In this document: positions 1-31,600 of the stretch, piece by piece | Layout: each line of letters starts with the position of its first letter | How positions within the stretch are numbered: position 1 is the first letter of the stretch | Assembly (NCBI GenBank): GCA_009760855.2 | Contig: WPIO01000004.1 | Coordinates: forward strand, 9,797,501-9,861,500 | Length of the DNA stretch: 64,000 nucleotides | From: Cristatella mucedo | Taxonomy: Eukaryota; Bryozoa; Phylactolaemata; Cristatellidae | Reading direction: 5' to 3' | Made by a program: the position numbers and the translations under genes | The notes under the pieces: generated by a model | The model's input: the letters and a program-made list of their open reading frames with translations, nothing else | Databases searched by the model: none | What the model was told of the DNA's origin: nothing

Positions 1-31
<31 letters not shown>

Positions 32-172
32 GACAGAGACAGAGAGACAGAGAAACAGAGACACAGAGAGAGACACAGAGAGAGACACAGAGAGAGACAG
101 ACAGAGACAGACAGAGACACACGCACACACACAAACATACACACACACACACACACACACAGAGTATGAGAG
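1..172. repeat. (GA)n/(CA)n compound microsatellite
   Basis: Imperfect GA repeats with CAGA variants pass into (CA)n near 120-165. Runs off the left edge. Confidence 0.95.
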
Positions 173-619
173 ACAGATAGAACATAGTTTCCAGCCTTAA
201 CGGTACCGTTGCTGCAATTCGTGAAGAGAAAGCTCTGGGCGATATGAGACCAGTGCCTGACTATTTGGATCTTGTGTCAAGCCACTAAGCAACGAAGCGA
301 TGGCCGACTGTCTGTTATTTTCTCGAAATGCCACGTCGTTAGTGGGCCGTAGCTGCTCTTTTATTTAAGAAGTAAGTTTGCTGCTTTGGGAAATGCGTGT
401 GCAATCACAGCGATGGCTCCAAGCAGTCTCTCAGGCTTGTGCTTGTCACCCGACAAGAGTTAAAAGAAAAGTTAAAATAAAGCTAAGGTTAGTTGGTCAA
501 ACAGCCTCATTTATGTGTCGGCAGGAGAGCGTTAGCCGCTACCACTCGGCTTGCAGGGTGCAAAAAAGGACTGCAGGACTCGAACCCAGGACTTGTGTCG
601 TTTACTGGGATTCTGTCCA

Positions 620-735
620 TTAGTAGTAATAATAAAAATGATAGTAAGACATTTGTATAGTGCCCTAGGACAATTGAATTTTGTTCGAGGTACTTCACAT
701 TGCTTTGTGGAATTAACTGCTCCGTGGCACGTGTG
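620..735 (-). mobile_element. Degenerate LINE/SINE tail and adjoining tRNA-like piece
   Basis: AGTAGTAATAATAAAAATGA and CATTTGTATAGTGCCCTAGG are a diverged reverse-oriented family tail. Directly left (560-620) CTGCAGGACTCGAACCCAGG is a reverse-oriented B-box-like sequence of a tRNA-derived SINE. Confidence 0.5.
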
Positions 736-1216
736 CCATTCATCCTGGACCTTGAAAATGGACTCAAGAAGCTCACTTTGTGACTTAGTGAATTGGTATA
801 TTGTCACCCACCTTCAATGGCATGCATCTATCAACTTGTAGACGTGCTGTCCTTGCAGGAGGACCTATCGTCTGTCTCTTGTCTTATGTACCCTGGTTTT
901 CATTGACTTTGCTTGTTAAATCTTTTCGCTCGGAGCTTTCTCTTGGCTCCTGTTCGAGCTCGGTTAATTTTTGTCCTCTCGCGGCCTGTGCCTCAGTGCT
1001 TGATAAAATGCCTGGCAGCCCGTGGCAGTGTCAGGTTCATTCGTCGAGCAGAAGTCGTGTCTCTGGTCCGACATTGGGTGCTTGCCTGTAGGAGCTGTGT
1101 GCTCTGCTTTGTCTCAACGGGGTATGAGGCACTTGGCACCCCTGGGGGCCCTATGATAAGTTCGCATTCCAACGGATGCAGGTGGCATGCAGGCGACGGG
1201 TCAAAGGCCAAGTTGG

Positions 1217-1312
1217 ATGTATTTCATGACCAAGATCTTGGGCTCGAGACCGTGGCATATGTAACGTGCCTGAATAGAGATTAAGTTATCTTAGGGTGCT
1301 GTACAAATGAAT
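1217..1312 (+). mobile_element. SINE family A, 3' part
   Basis: TGGGCTCGAGACC (B-box-like) then GTGCCTGAATAGAGATTAAG...TTAGGGTGCTGTACAAATGA and a T-rich tail. Left of the first visible PCSK7 exon. Confidence 0.7.
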
Positions 1313-2853
1313 TACATTTTTTTTTATTTATGTAACTGAGCTTCTCCACCATATAGCAAACTAAGCTTTCAGAAAAATTTGGTCTTTTTCTTCTCCAAAA
1401 GTGGTGCAAATTCGAGAGAAAAGTGCCAAACGTGCTGCAAACTCGAGAGAGAAGGGATTTTTAGATGTGACACGACCCACATGCACCCTGAGCCTTCTGT
1501 TTTCACTCCAGAGACACTCAAAGGAATTCATGTCTGAAGATTGGTGGCTGAGCCATGCTGCTAGCATAATGGCCCTAAAGTAATTTGCTTGAGTATAGCG
1601 GAACAAATATACAGCAGCCTTAGCCGCATTCTTAGGCTCATTGGCCGGTTTGAAAAGAAAATTATCTGCACGATGGCTTGTTAGACTAGATTCTGTAAGT
1701 TCTGCGGTAATTCTCAATAAATGTCTTGCATCATGATACCAGGTATCCCCTACAGCAGCAGCCTCAGACCATGGCCCAGCTGCCACCGAATTTCACCATC
1801 CACTGATGGTAATTATTATTGAAGCCTTCATTCGAGCAGCGACTCATGTACTGTACACATTTTTAGCAGCCAAAATGACGAATTTACTCACGTCGCCCAT
1901 TAGATTTTGCTCTAGTCTGAGTGGGTCCGTGTGCTCGCCCTCACCTACTCTAAACAAGCTACTTTTTATGAATAATGGACAGAAGTGGCTTCTTTTCTTT
2001 GTTCCAAGCAAGCAAGCATACCTTATTTATCTAGTCGATGCTTAATCGTATCCCTACCAACTAGCTTCTAAGCAGCAGCCTGCAGGCTTTGAGCATGAAT
2101 CCTCGCAGGGCGCGAAATGATGTGTAAAGCTTCATTATTTATTAGTCTCTCTTAGCCGATTTAGTAATAATAATACATTTGATAAGGGTTTAGTGACGTG
2201 TGTGCTGCCAAATTTCTCTGCACTATTGATTATACTGGCCATAGCTATCTTCTTCAGGTGGTATCTTACCAAAGTGTCAACAATTCGAAATTGTATAGCA
2301 ATTGCAACCTTACCAAGTTCTGTTTGGCACAAAGCCCAAATTTGGGCCTTTGTAACAGCAGTTATTTTGCTGGTCTTAGTCAGGCCGATTGGCATAGCAC
2401 GAGGCCGGGGAATAAGCTTAGCCGGTGCACTGTTGATTTTGTACTACTGAATATGTCTATTATAACCTTCACAAACAGACGATGCAGTCGTTTTCAAAGT
2501 GCTGTATTGTAAAATGGGAAATTCTGTTTTCAATGAATTTTAAGAGCTCAGGATGATTTCTCTTAATATGTTAACTGAGTGTGGTCGTTCTTTATACTTT
2601 GGTACAATGTTTCATGGTCTAATATCTACCACTCCTTATACTGTAAGAACTCCTCACGAAGTACGAATGTTTTGTGTGAGTCCTAATTGAGACCATTTCT
2701 TTTCCTCGTGCGTGTGGACTCACACACCCACATTAACATGCATGCATGTGCTTACACGCACGCACACACATACTCACGTGAGAACACGTGCGCATTTATG
2801 CGTATCACGTATGACGAGGCTTAGTGCTAAGCGAAGTGTTTTCTCTTTCCCAG

Positions 2854-22916
<20,063 letters not shown>

Positions 22917-24344
22917 ATTGCTGCAACCGTTCCACCGATGTCTCTTGTCATCACTGTAGCAGTCGGTGCTGCTTTAAAGCACTACTTCCTGCTGCTGATG
23001 CTAAGATTTGCTCTTTTGGTTTCCCTCCAAGTGGTCATTGTGCATGATTGATTGCTAGGAGGGATCCTGGTGCTTCTGGTTTCACTTGTACAAGAACTAG
23101 TAATGCCTTTCCGGTTGCTCACTGCATGTTATTTGTTTTATTCTGTGCATGTTTGCTGCTTTTGTTACCAGTTTTTCGACTGGGATGCTAGTGTATTGAG
23201 CTTCGGTTGTCCTTCGGGGACTATAGTCACCACCTCGGTACAGACGCAGCTGTTCATGTTGGTTTGATTCGAGTGGGGTGCGATGGGTTGCCATGGCGAT
23301 TCGTAGCGTATGCCTGTGTGTTTGAGCGAGTCGGTGCCTTCGTTGCCTGCTTCAATAGCGGCTTACTCTTGGTCTTTTGAAGGGATTGGCACCCCTCCCC
23401 CGTGGTGGCACGACATCCAACCGCTGCCTCCCTCCACCCCCCCCCCCCGATGGTGGGATGCATTTCCTGATGTTGCCTTGGCCACTCACTGGTGTTGTGC
23501 TGTGGCTTAACCTAGTTTTTATACGGGTTTCTTGTAAGCACCAGCATAAGATTCTTTTGTATGCCGAGTCGTTGTTGCGATTCTAAACCAGTCTGGGGCG
23601 GCCGTGCTATGTGAATGCCTCAACGGCTGCCTCACGATGGCTGCATTATTTTTACTGTCAGCCCTTTGCAGTGGCTGCAGCTTATCACTCAAGTCGATAC
23701 TATACTCTTTGTTCCGAATTTGTGCTTCCTGTTACGCAGCTTGCGCTTTCCAAAACGAGCCATCACCATGATGAGGCAGGGTATATTTTTGCTAAGGCTC
23801 CTATGTGTGCACGGTAAATGACTGGCTATTGTCGTGGGATTAAATACGTTACACCGTGATCTAGTCTCTCGTGCTTTTCTGCTCATACCTGGTATTATCT
23901 GCACCCATGTGCACGTGCATGCCACCTCAACGTTCGTGTGAGTGACGAGGATCCCACCAATCCCCCCCCCCCCGTGCTTGCATAATTGGCCCTGTTGTCT
24001 CCTTGCTTATATTTCGTGAACCGTTTCATAGATGCTATATAATGTTAATATTGTAAATCGTAATGTTATATAATGATATGCAAGTATATGTGCCATTGAT
24101 TGAATCCTGCCGGCGGAGCACGATATTGGATCTAAAGTGGTGTATACAGCCTAGCAGTGTCATGCTACCCATTGCCTGTGCTCTCATGTATCCATGTGCA
24201 GCCAATGCCCAATGCAGCGTATGACCGCTGGCCCACAGCACCCAGTGCCCCTCTTCTTGTAACTGGCTGGACACTGATGGTATTGCACTTTTACTTTCGT
24301 ATGGTCTTCTTTGGCCCAGAAGTAACGTGCTGCCTTTTACAGCG

Positions 24345-24430
24345 TGGGCTGGAGCCCTGTGGCTTATGCAAAGTGCTTGGATACAGATTAAGTTCTGTTA
24401 GGGTGCTATATAAATGAATTATAGTTTTAT
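24345..24430 (+). mobile_element. SINE family A tail
   Basis: GCTTGGATACAGATTAAGTT, TTAGGGTGCTATATAAATGA and ATTATAG. Confidence 0.65.
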
Positions 24431-25039
24431 AGTTTTTACGTACTAAGTAGAATGAAGTCTTTTTGTATCATGGAAGGTGGCATGTACCGTTAGGTGGCAA
24501 AAGTGCAACTACAGCACATTATAGTCCCTAGTCAGGCAATCTCCATAAAAGTGGTCCACCAGCTGACTGGCAAAATGCTTGGGAGTTTGGTAAAGATTTG
24601 GTAAAGATTCCTGGTATTAACCTTTTCAGAAAATGTTTATTGCATGGCACTTCCTTGGCTTGGCTTGGCGAGCAGGCTCGAATGGTGGCTTTTGGCGAGC
24701 TGCTGCAACAGCAGCAAGAGTCGAATATGTAGGAGCTGTAGTACAGTGAAGCCGGTTCACTCATTGCTACACACGGGAGAGCGGTCAGATTTGCCCTTGC
24801 CCTCAGCAGCTAATCACAGGAAGGCTGAAGGAGCATGCTGCGTTTGGTTCAAGAGCTCCCAACCTCTTTGCCCCATCGACATGAATTGTGGCAATAAATT
24901 TTCAACTGTAGGACTCGAAGACCAAAACTTCTTTCACCAGCTGCCATTAGGAGTACAATGATGGCTTGGCTAATTTATTGCCTTGAGTTCGCACAAGGAA
25001 GTTTAAATAAGTACATCAAGTCAGCTTAGTGTATAGGAG

Positions 25040-25210
25040 CTAAGAATAATATAATTAAATATAATTCATTTATATAGCACCCCAAGAGAACTTAATCTCT
25101 ATTCAGGCGCTTCACATATGCCTCGGGGCTCGAGCCCACGACCTCAGCCAGACCTTGGTCGGGGCAAGCACCTTAACCGCTGGACCAAACCAGCTCTGGT
25201 CGGCCTTGGT
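25040..25210 (-). mobile_element. SINE family A, complete copy
   Basis: The reverse strand reads, in order, an A box (TGGTCCAGCGGTTAAGG), a B box (GTGGGCTCGAGCCCC), a short body, the hairpin GCGCCTGAATAGAGATTAAG...TTGGGGTGCT and an AT-rich end. tRNA-derived with a LINE-like tail. A LINE family 1 tail (25258-25335, reverse) follows closely. Confidence 0.82.
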
Positions 25211-25489
25211 AGCCAACGAAAAACTCGCCATATCTGGGCTCAACGGCATGGCGGCCTAATAATAATAATACATTTACATAGCGCCCTCGGAGAACTGAAT
25301 CTCTTTCTAGGCACTTTACAGATGCTGGATAGAATAAATGATTGGTGGTAACATCCAAAAGCAGCAGACCCAGTGTAAGCAGGCATATGCAGACACAGGA
25401 CGATTCACGAAAACCAATAATAAATCACAAAAGACAAATCACAACTCATCTGCTTTTTTGCGACCCCCACCCCCACCCTATCCGACCTC

Positions 25490-25790
25490 CTTGCTCCTCC
25501 ACTGTGTTCTCGAACCACCCGCCTCTCAGCATCTAGTCCTCTCGCCGTTCCTCGAACCAAATTGAAAGCTTTTGATGATCGAATCGAATGATCGAGCCGA
25601 CAACTCGTATGCACCGAAAGTCTGGAAAATCTGACTGTGATCGCTACCTAAGATGACCTTGCATTATATAAGTCTCTCCTAAAGCCGCATCTGTTCCTGT
25701 CCAGCTTTCCTTCCCTTCGCCCGACTGAACACCATTTTTTGTCATTTTCGTATTTTATGGATTGTAATGCTATTATAAAAGTTAGAATGT
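25490..25790 (+). mobile_element. LINE C-terminal fragment, unassigned subfamily
   Basis: The broken frame contains AFDDRIE..., NSYAPKVW and a following SFKSHLK-like stretch, the usual end of CR1/L2-type ORF2 proteins. No hairpin tail is seen. Confidence 0.45.
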
Positions 25791-26039
25791 TGGTTTGTAT
25801 CCATTGATCAACCATGAGCCCCAAGCCAGGGAAGTTCCTTTGACAGTGGTGGGTACGTTAATTTTCGCCTTGAGGACGTATTTAGCACTAACTGTAGAGG
25901 TTTAGTTGGGAAAGTTTGTTCCACAGTCTAGCACATGAAGACCACTTGCACGTCTGCAATAATCTACAAGTAAAATAATGGGGCAGCTACTGGAATGCAA
26001 CTTCCGTGGTGAATTAAGGATAATAACAGTACGGTTATG

Positions 26040-26120
26040 CTTCATTGGCAGCATACTTAAAGCGCCTAGAATGAGCTAAGTTCCCTGAGGGCGCTAGAGA
26101 AATGTGCAGGTATTATTAAT
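26040..26120 (+). mobile_element. LINE family 1 tail
   Basis: AAAGCGCCTAGAATGAGCTA, then TCCCTGAGGGCGCTAGA and TATTATTAAT. Confidence 0.65.
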
Positions 26121-26237
26121 ATATTCCTTTAGCGGGCGAGCTAATGACTAAAGGACAGTCTAGGCGCCCTTGGACATAATTGATAATATTGACTTGATCT
26201 GCTGCTCGATCTTTGCTATCGGCATAATGCTCTGAAT

Positions 26238-26345
26238 GATGCCTAAGAGGCCATGATAGCCCTGGAGGTAAGGTGCTAGCTCTTCGTGACCCAGGTCGTA
26301 GGTTCGAATCATGCAGTGAGAAATCCAGCTATTTATCACAGAATT
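26238..26345 (+). mobile_element. SINE family B, tRNA-like head
   Basis: CATGATAGCCCTGGAGGTAA (A box) and GTAGGTTCGAATCATGCAGT (B box); truncated against a LINE family 1 end. Confidence 0.78.
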
Positions 26346-26600
26346 TAGTGGGTCCCAGGGATTCGAGCTTTACGTGTTTATGCATGCCGACACTATACAT
26401 GCAGCCACTAACCAACCATATTTGCATGCTTTCCCAGTGCATGTCACCCCTAACCATGTTATTCTTGTTGCTTATTGAGCATGCTACCACTAACCATTCG
26501 ATCGCGTTTTCTTTGCAGCAAATGTAAAGCGCCTAGAAAGAGATTGATTTCTCCGGGGCACTTTATCAAGTGTATAACAATAATTATTATTATTAAGCTC
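26335..26600 (+). mobile_element. LINE family 1, 3' end
   Basis: Non-coding 3' part (repeated CATGC blocks), the hairpin GCGCCTAGAAAGAGATTGAT...CCGGGGCACTTT and an imperfect (ATT)n. A SINE family B copy abuts it at 26238-26345. Confidence 0.8.
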
Positions 26601-26754
26601 CCAAAAGCCTGGAAATCACTCCCTACGTGCCTCCAGCTTTTTTTTTTACCCCATCTAAGCAAAAGGTTGGTTAGCCCTTCTGAAGAAGCGCCTTGAATTT
26701 GCGACGACAAAAAGCTTCTATAGCCGCTACGTACCATATTTACAATTACATAAT

Positions 26755-27120
26755 TCATAAGCATCGTTTGTTTACAAGCGGGTGCAGCGGCAGCTTCCGC
26801 GTCGGGACATAACTCCACCGCGGCACAGCGCTCTTAACGGCACTAGTTTCGCCCAGCACGCGACAAATATCGGTGGAGCCTTGAGCCTCCGAATCACAGT
26901 TACCTACTTGTACCAATGCACGCAGGTATGCACCGATAGTGGCGGGAGCGCGGTAGCAACAAAGAGCGCCCGTACGTTGACATAGCGAGTCCATATCCAT
27001 AGCGCGCAGAGGAAGTTTTGATTTGATAGCGACAATTTGATAGCGACGGACGGTTACAGGCGCTTCGCCGGCGGCCATGAAGTGCAGCAACTCTCGCTCG
27101 GCTCGAAGCGTAGAGCTCAA
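26755..27120 (-). other. Unrecognised open frame in a GC-rich patch
   Basis: 121 codons open on the reverse strand, with an inner ATG at 27078 in good context (GGCGGCCATG on the + strand reads inverted) giving MAAGEAPVTVRRYQIV. No domain recognised. Composition is unlike the AT-rich surroundings, so it could be a first exon, a CpG-rich promoter, or part of an unknown transposon. No clear donor or partner exon was found. Confidence 0.25.
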
Positions 27121-27583
27121 GTCAGCTCAGATTCCAAGGGCAACTTCTGGTGTCCCTGGCTTCCTGCTTTTTCTAATAGACAGCGATATTTTCCCTAAGG
27201 ACTCCCATTTCATGCAACTGCTCGCAAGCTCACACCGACTTGACACGTGAGCACCATAAGTGCGTCGTGATCTGCTGCGTGGCATTTCAAAGGTGCACAC
27301 TTGGCGTCTTATTATGCTAGTTCCACGACAGGGTGCTAGTCTTATTAATCATGTTAATTAAACCAAAGTTAATTGAAACATGCTGGCGAGTTGAAACCGT
27401 CGTTCTTGCTGCTGTCACGCGCTAAGTCCAGCTGCATAGCATTGCTAAAGCTCACATTTTTATATTAATAATGATAAGATATTTTCGAAGTGCCCGAAGT
27501 ATGCCAATCGGTTAGTAATGAGTGTCAGTGTCAGCAAGCAGAAAATTACATTTTACATCTAAATGAGCCTCAAAACTGCCGCA

Positions 27584-27657
27584 AGTGTACTCCTTAAACG
27601 ACATTAATAAGAGTATGCTCAGTGTACTCCTTAAACGACAATAAGAAGAGTATGCTC
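27584..27657. repeat. 37-bp tandem duplication
   Basis: Two copies beginning AGTGTACTCCTTAAACGACA and ending GAGTATGCTC, with a few differences in the middle. Upstream of CAMLG. Confidence 0.9.
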
Positions 27658-27774
27658 ATGTTAGCCGTTTTTCTTTAATGTGTATCCTTATCGGACCTTA
27701 TGCGACAACACGCTATTAAAAATTTTTTAAGCTGCTCCATGAGCAGGAGGCGTTGAGATCCTGCTCACGGTTAA

Positions 27775-27932
27775 ATATAATATAAACAAATATAATTCAT
27801 TTGGTACAGCGACATAAGAGAACTGAATCTTTATTCAGGCGCTTCGCATATGCCACGGGGCACGATCCTACGACCTCTGCCAGACTTGAGTCGGGGCGAG
27901 CACCTTAACCACTAGGCTAAACCAGCGCAGCT
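27775..27932 (-). mobile_element. SINE family A, complete copy
   Basis: Reverse strand: GGTTTAGCCTAGTGGTTAAG (A box), GTAGGATCGTGCCCC (decayed B box), GCGCCTGAATAAAGATTCAG tail and AT-rich end. Confidence 0.8.
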
Positions 27933-28310
27933 AACAGCCGAGATGCTATCATAAAGCTCGGGTCCGTCCGTTTATAACGGTCAGTCGGAGGGGGGCCAAC
28001 CTTCAGAGGGAACCAGGCCGTCGGCTACATGGGAAGATGAGCTACAGCTACCTGGTCCCGGAGATCGGTGCCCGTGATTTGTGCTAGACACGGGGCCAGC
28101 CAGCTGGATACGCCGCTAGCGGTTTGCAAGCAACAGCCAGTCCTAAACGCATGCGATAAACGAGAAGTGTACCGCCAGAATTTGCACGCACACCTATCAT
28201 GCTGCTGTTAGATTCTCCCGCTTGTTTCTACTCCCAGTGGTCATAGCCCTAAAGGCCTCAAGTTTGCAAAACCCAGTCATTGGAAACTGCAGCCAAAAGC
28301 AAAGGGTAGC

Positions 28311-28350
28311 ATGGGATGAAATGCAGATACATAGCACCATTTCATCCCAT
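28311..28350. repeat. 12-bp inverted repeat, 16-nt loop
   Basis: ATGGGATGAAAT and ATTTCATCCCAT; about 300 bp upstream of the CAMLG start. Could be chance. Confidence 0.7.
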
Positions 28351-28647
28351 ACCTAGCTATATCGGTAGATAGGTCAAGCGTATTAGACGTCCATGCACTG
28401 GCATAAACTCGTTCATGGAATGTCCGACCGCGACAGGTTTTCAAGAATATCTATAGCTTCGTCCACTCCAAGGGCAAGGCCGTCGATAGATTGTGTCCGT
28501 TAAACGTGGAGTTTCGAAGACCTCCTATAATATTTACACAAAAAATGCATTGCTTCATTATAAAATAAAGATTTTATAATATGGCTACTGGTTGCCTTGA
28601 TGTAAATATATGAGGTCTGACTCTCGCCTGTTGACACTTTGGCAAGC

Positions 28648-31600
28648 ATGGCGGAGGCAGAGGATGTCCGGGAAGCTCGGCGTCGCAAAATCCTCGCTAA
28701 CTCAGAAGCGCGCATGAGGAAGTTGATGGGATTAAATCAGTCAAGCTACCACGGTGTGTTTGGTGATCGCACATATGTATGTACTTCTTGACACTCATTA
28801 AATGAGACCTGTTCGCTGGATTTAGCCGCGGCCTCAGCACCAGCTCCCTTCCAACTTTGTCTTACCTGCGGACCGCGCCGGGAATAATACTATCGATTGG
28901 AGGATTTATAATTAGGATTCTACTTCACTCAAGAAATGTTGGTTTCTGGCTGGCAAAAGCCTGTTTTAAGGCTGACATGGGTGGCATAAACGTCTTGTCG
29001 TTGAGCATGCTCCCACTAACCAGTCGATCATGCTTGCTTTGCAGCAAGTGTAAAGTGCCTAGAAAGAGATTAGGTTCTCCGATGGCGCTATAAAAAGATG
29101 TTATTATCATTATTTATTCAAACTGCTCACGTATCCACATGATGTTATACTGGGGTTGATCACATACTTTGATCAATGCTAAATTAAATATTTTTCATGG
29201 TATTTAATGTAGTGGAGTTCTGTAATTTTAATGAAAATCTTAAGAGGTTCCAAGAGTCGCGGAGCCAGTCCTTCGGTATACCCGTCGACTGATACAGCTA
29301 CGTAGGATGTAGTCTGTCCACTAAGTTGCCCGAACCATTCCTGCTTATCTGCTGTAGAGTTAGCTCAAATGCTCGTGCAATAAGCAGCCAGAGGACAGCT
29401 GATTGGTTAGCTCATGGGATATATGTTACTTCAGGCCGTTTGTTTTTAGAGCTACCAGCGCTTCTGTCAGTGGTGCTGCATATTTTCTGAATTACTTTCT
29501 TCATGGTGGAACTGGTTTTATCTACTTTAGAGCCACGCCATTATAAGAGAAGTGATCGGACTAACTTTTTCCATGCCTGGCACGTTTGGGTAAAGATCTC
29601 GAGCTTCAAAAGACGTTCGCACAAATTTGAAATGCCTTGTTGGCCTTAAGGAATTGTTCTACTCGTGCTCTAGAAAAGCGTTGCTGAACGTTGTGCAGGT
29701 AACGCCTGACAATTGAACTTTTCTATGGCTGTTTCACCCAGGGTGCGAGGTAGTCCAAACTGGTTGGTCCAAGTCTAGTTTAGAGCCATTGCATTTTGTG
29801 CACTAGTAAGGAATATGGAAGAAAGTCAATTGCACACTGCAGGATCCCTATCGATTTATTATAGCTCTGCAGGTCCTAGACTGTGGAACTTGCTTCTACA
29901 ATTCTCACGCAACGACAACTACTCTCCTGCTGCTGACTATGGCTCATCCTTTTCAGCGGTCCTGAGCTGCTACTTCCATGCTACTCACTACCTCAACTGC
30001 TCACCTGACTCTGCTATGCTTCCCATTTTCTTTTTGTTGCGTGAGACGAAGTCTGTTGGCTACCGAATGAGTACCGAAAGCTGCTTAGGCTGTGAGTGCG
30101 CTATACAAAACTCTCCGTGTAACACCCTCATAGTCTTTATGACTTTGTGGAGTTACAGACGGAGATACATTACATTCATACTTTGAAGCACTTAAAACCA
30201 CCAATGCGTCCACCAGCAAGCCTATGGCTTTGCATTATTAGTTTAGAGGTAGCTTTGTCAGAGCTAGCAATATTGCATTTCATGTTGTGTGAGATGGCCA
30301 AAGCTTTACAGTGGCCGAATTCTTATTTTGCTTATCCGTTTGCATGTCTGAACCTCTAATTTTTGTAGATACACCTTTGGCACGGACTTTGGTGCAGTCG
30401 GCAAAACAGGAGAGTTCGATGCACGGCGATCAGCTCAGTAAAGCCGACAGTAGTCATGATCAGAGGAGTGTGTCTGATCAGAGGAGTGAGGGTAGCTCGC
30501 TCGACGATGTAGTTGATGGTTGTAGTCAGCCTTTTCACTCACCCGAGCCTTCTGCATCCACTCGCTGTTCTAGTGAGTCGCCCAGTGAGACGAGGTCGGC
30601 ATCTACATGCCCACCATCTGCCACCCAGCTTGCCTGCAAATCAGCAGCAGGTATACATACGAAGCGTGTTGTTCTGTCTCTGCTAGCCGTCCTGGTTCGC
30701 CTCATCCTGGCCACACAGTTCGATGTATACACCCAGGTAATGCTGCGTTTAGTTAGATTAACACATGCATTTGCACATGTTGTTGATGCTGTTGCATGTA
30801 TAGGACGATATTGTCAAATTTTTCATTAATCGGCAGCATAGTGCTTTATGCGAAAGATCTCGTAAGATTTAGCTCAATTATTGGAGAAGGCAAGACAGAC
30901 TTTGTGCTATCAGTTAGGGTGGAGAGTAAGATTGATTTTTGCTACCACAGTGCAAGGTTTATCTGCTGCCTGTACCACTGTCAGCAGATAGCCAGCTCCC
31001 TTCCATTTGCCTGGTTGCTGAAGAAGATATATCCCATGCGAATAGAAAGAGATTGAGTTCTCCGAGGACGTTTTATCAAGTGTATTATTATTATTGTTAT
31101 TATTATTTCCCTTTGCCCCAGTGAATTCGTCTTTTTTGTTACTGGGTGTTTTGCATGCTTACCTGTGTATGATTCCATGCGTGTTACTGACCAGAGAGAT
31201 GTTACTAGCCGGTGGCCTTGAGCGTCTTCTTGTGTGCTTCGGCAAGCTGACCTACGCATAATAGCTGTTCGCTTTTGATAAGCATAATACCATGCATGCT
31301 ATTTAATCCTTGATTATTGCTTCTCTGGCTGCAAATTATAAAACGCCTGGTTAGAGATTTGTAATAATAATAATAATAATAATAATGCATTTGATATAGC
31401 GCCTTCAGAGAACTCAATCTCTTTCTAGGCACTTTAAATTTGCTGTAAAGGAAGCACGATTGATTTAGTTCTCTTAGGGTGCTATTCAATCGATCTAACA
31501 TTGCTAATTACTATTATTATGCATAGGCTCTTGAAGGAGGCCAATGGGCCTTGGCTCTTCTGGACTGACCCTAAGAGGGCCTGGGTCTGGAGACTCGGCT

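Larger units (their letters stand above)
171..2853. other. Left flank: no gene recognised
   Basis: Probably an intron of the convertase gene. Contains the repeat pieces at 560-735 and 1217-1312. I looked for exons with the catalytic Asp (VDDG) and His (HGT) blocks and saw none. Acceptor sequence at 2840-2853 is pyrimidine-rich (TTTTCTCTTTCCCAG). Confidence 0.5.
22917..28647. other. PCSK7 3' flank to CAMLG: UTR and repeats
   Basis: No coding gene recognised apart from the doubtful frame at 26755-27120. Holds SINE copies at 24345, 25040, 26238 and 27775, LINE ends at 25258, 25490, 26040 and 26335, and a 37-bp duplication. No polyadenylation signal close to the stop; an AATAAA occurs at about 24893. 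Confidence 0.6.
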
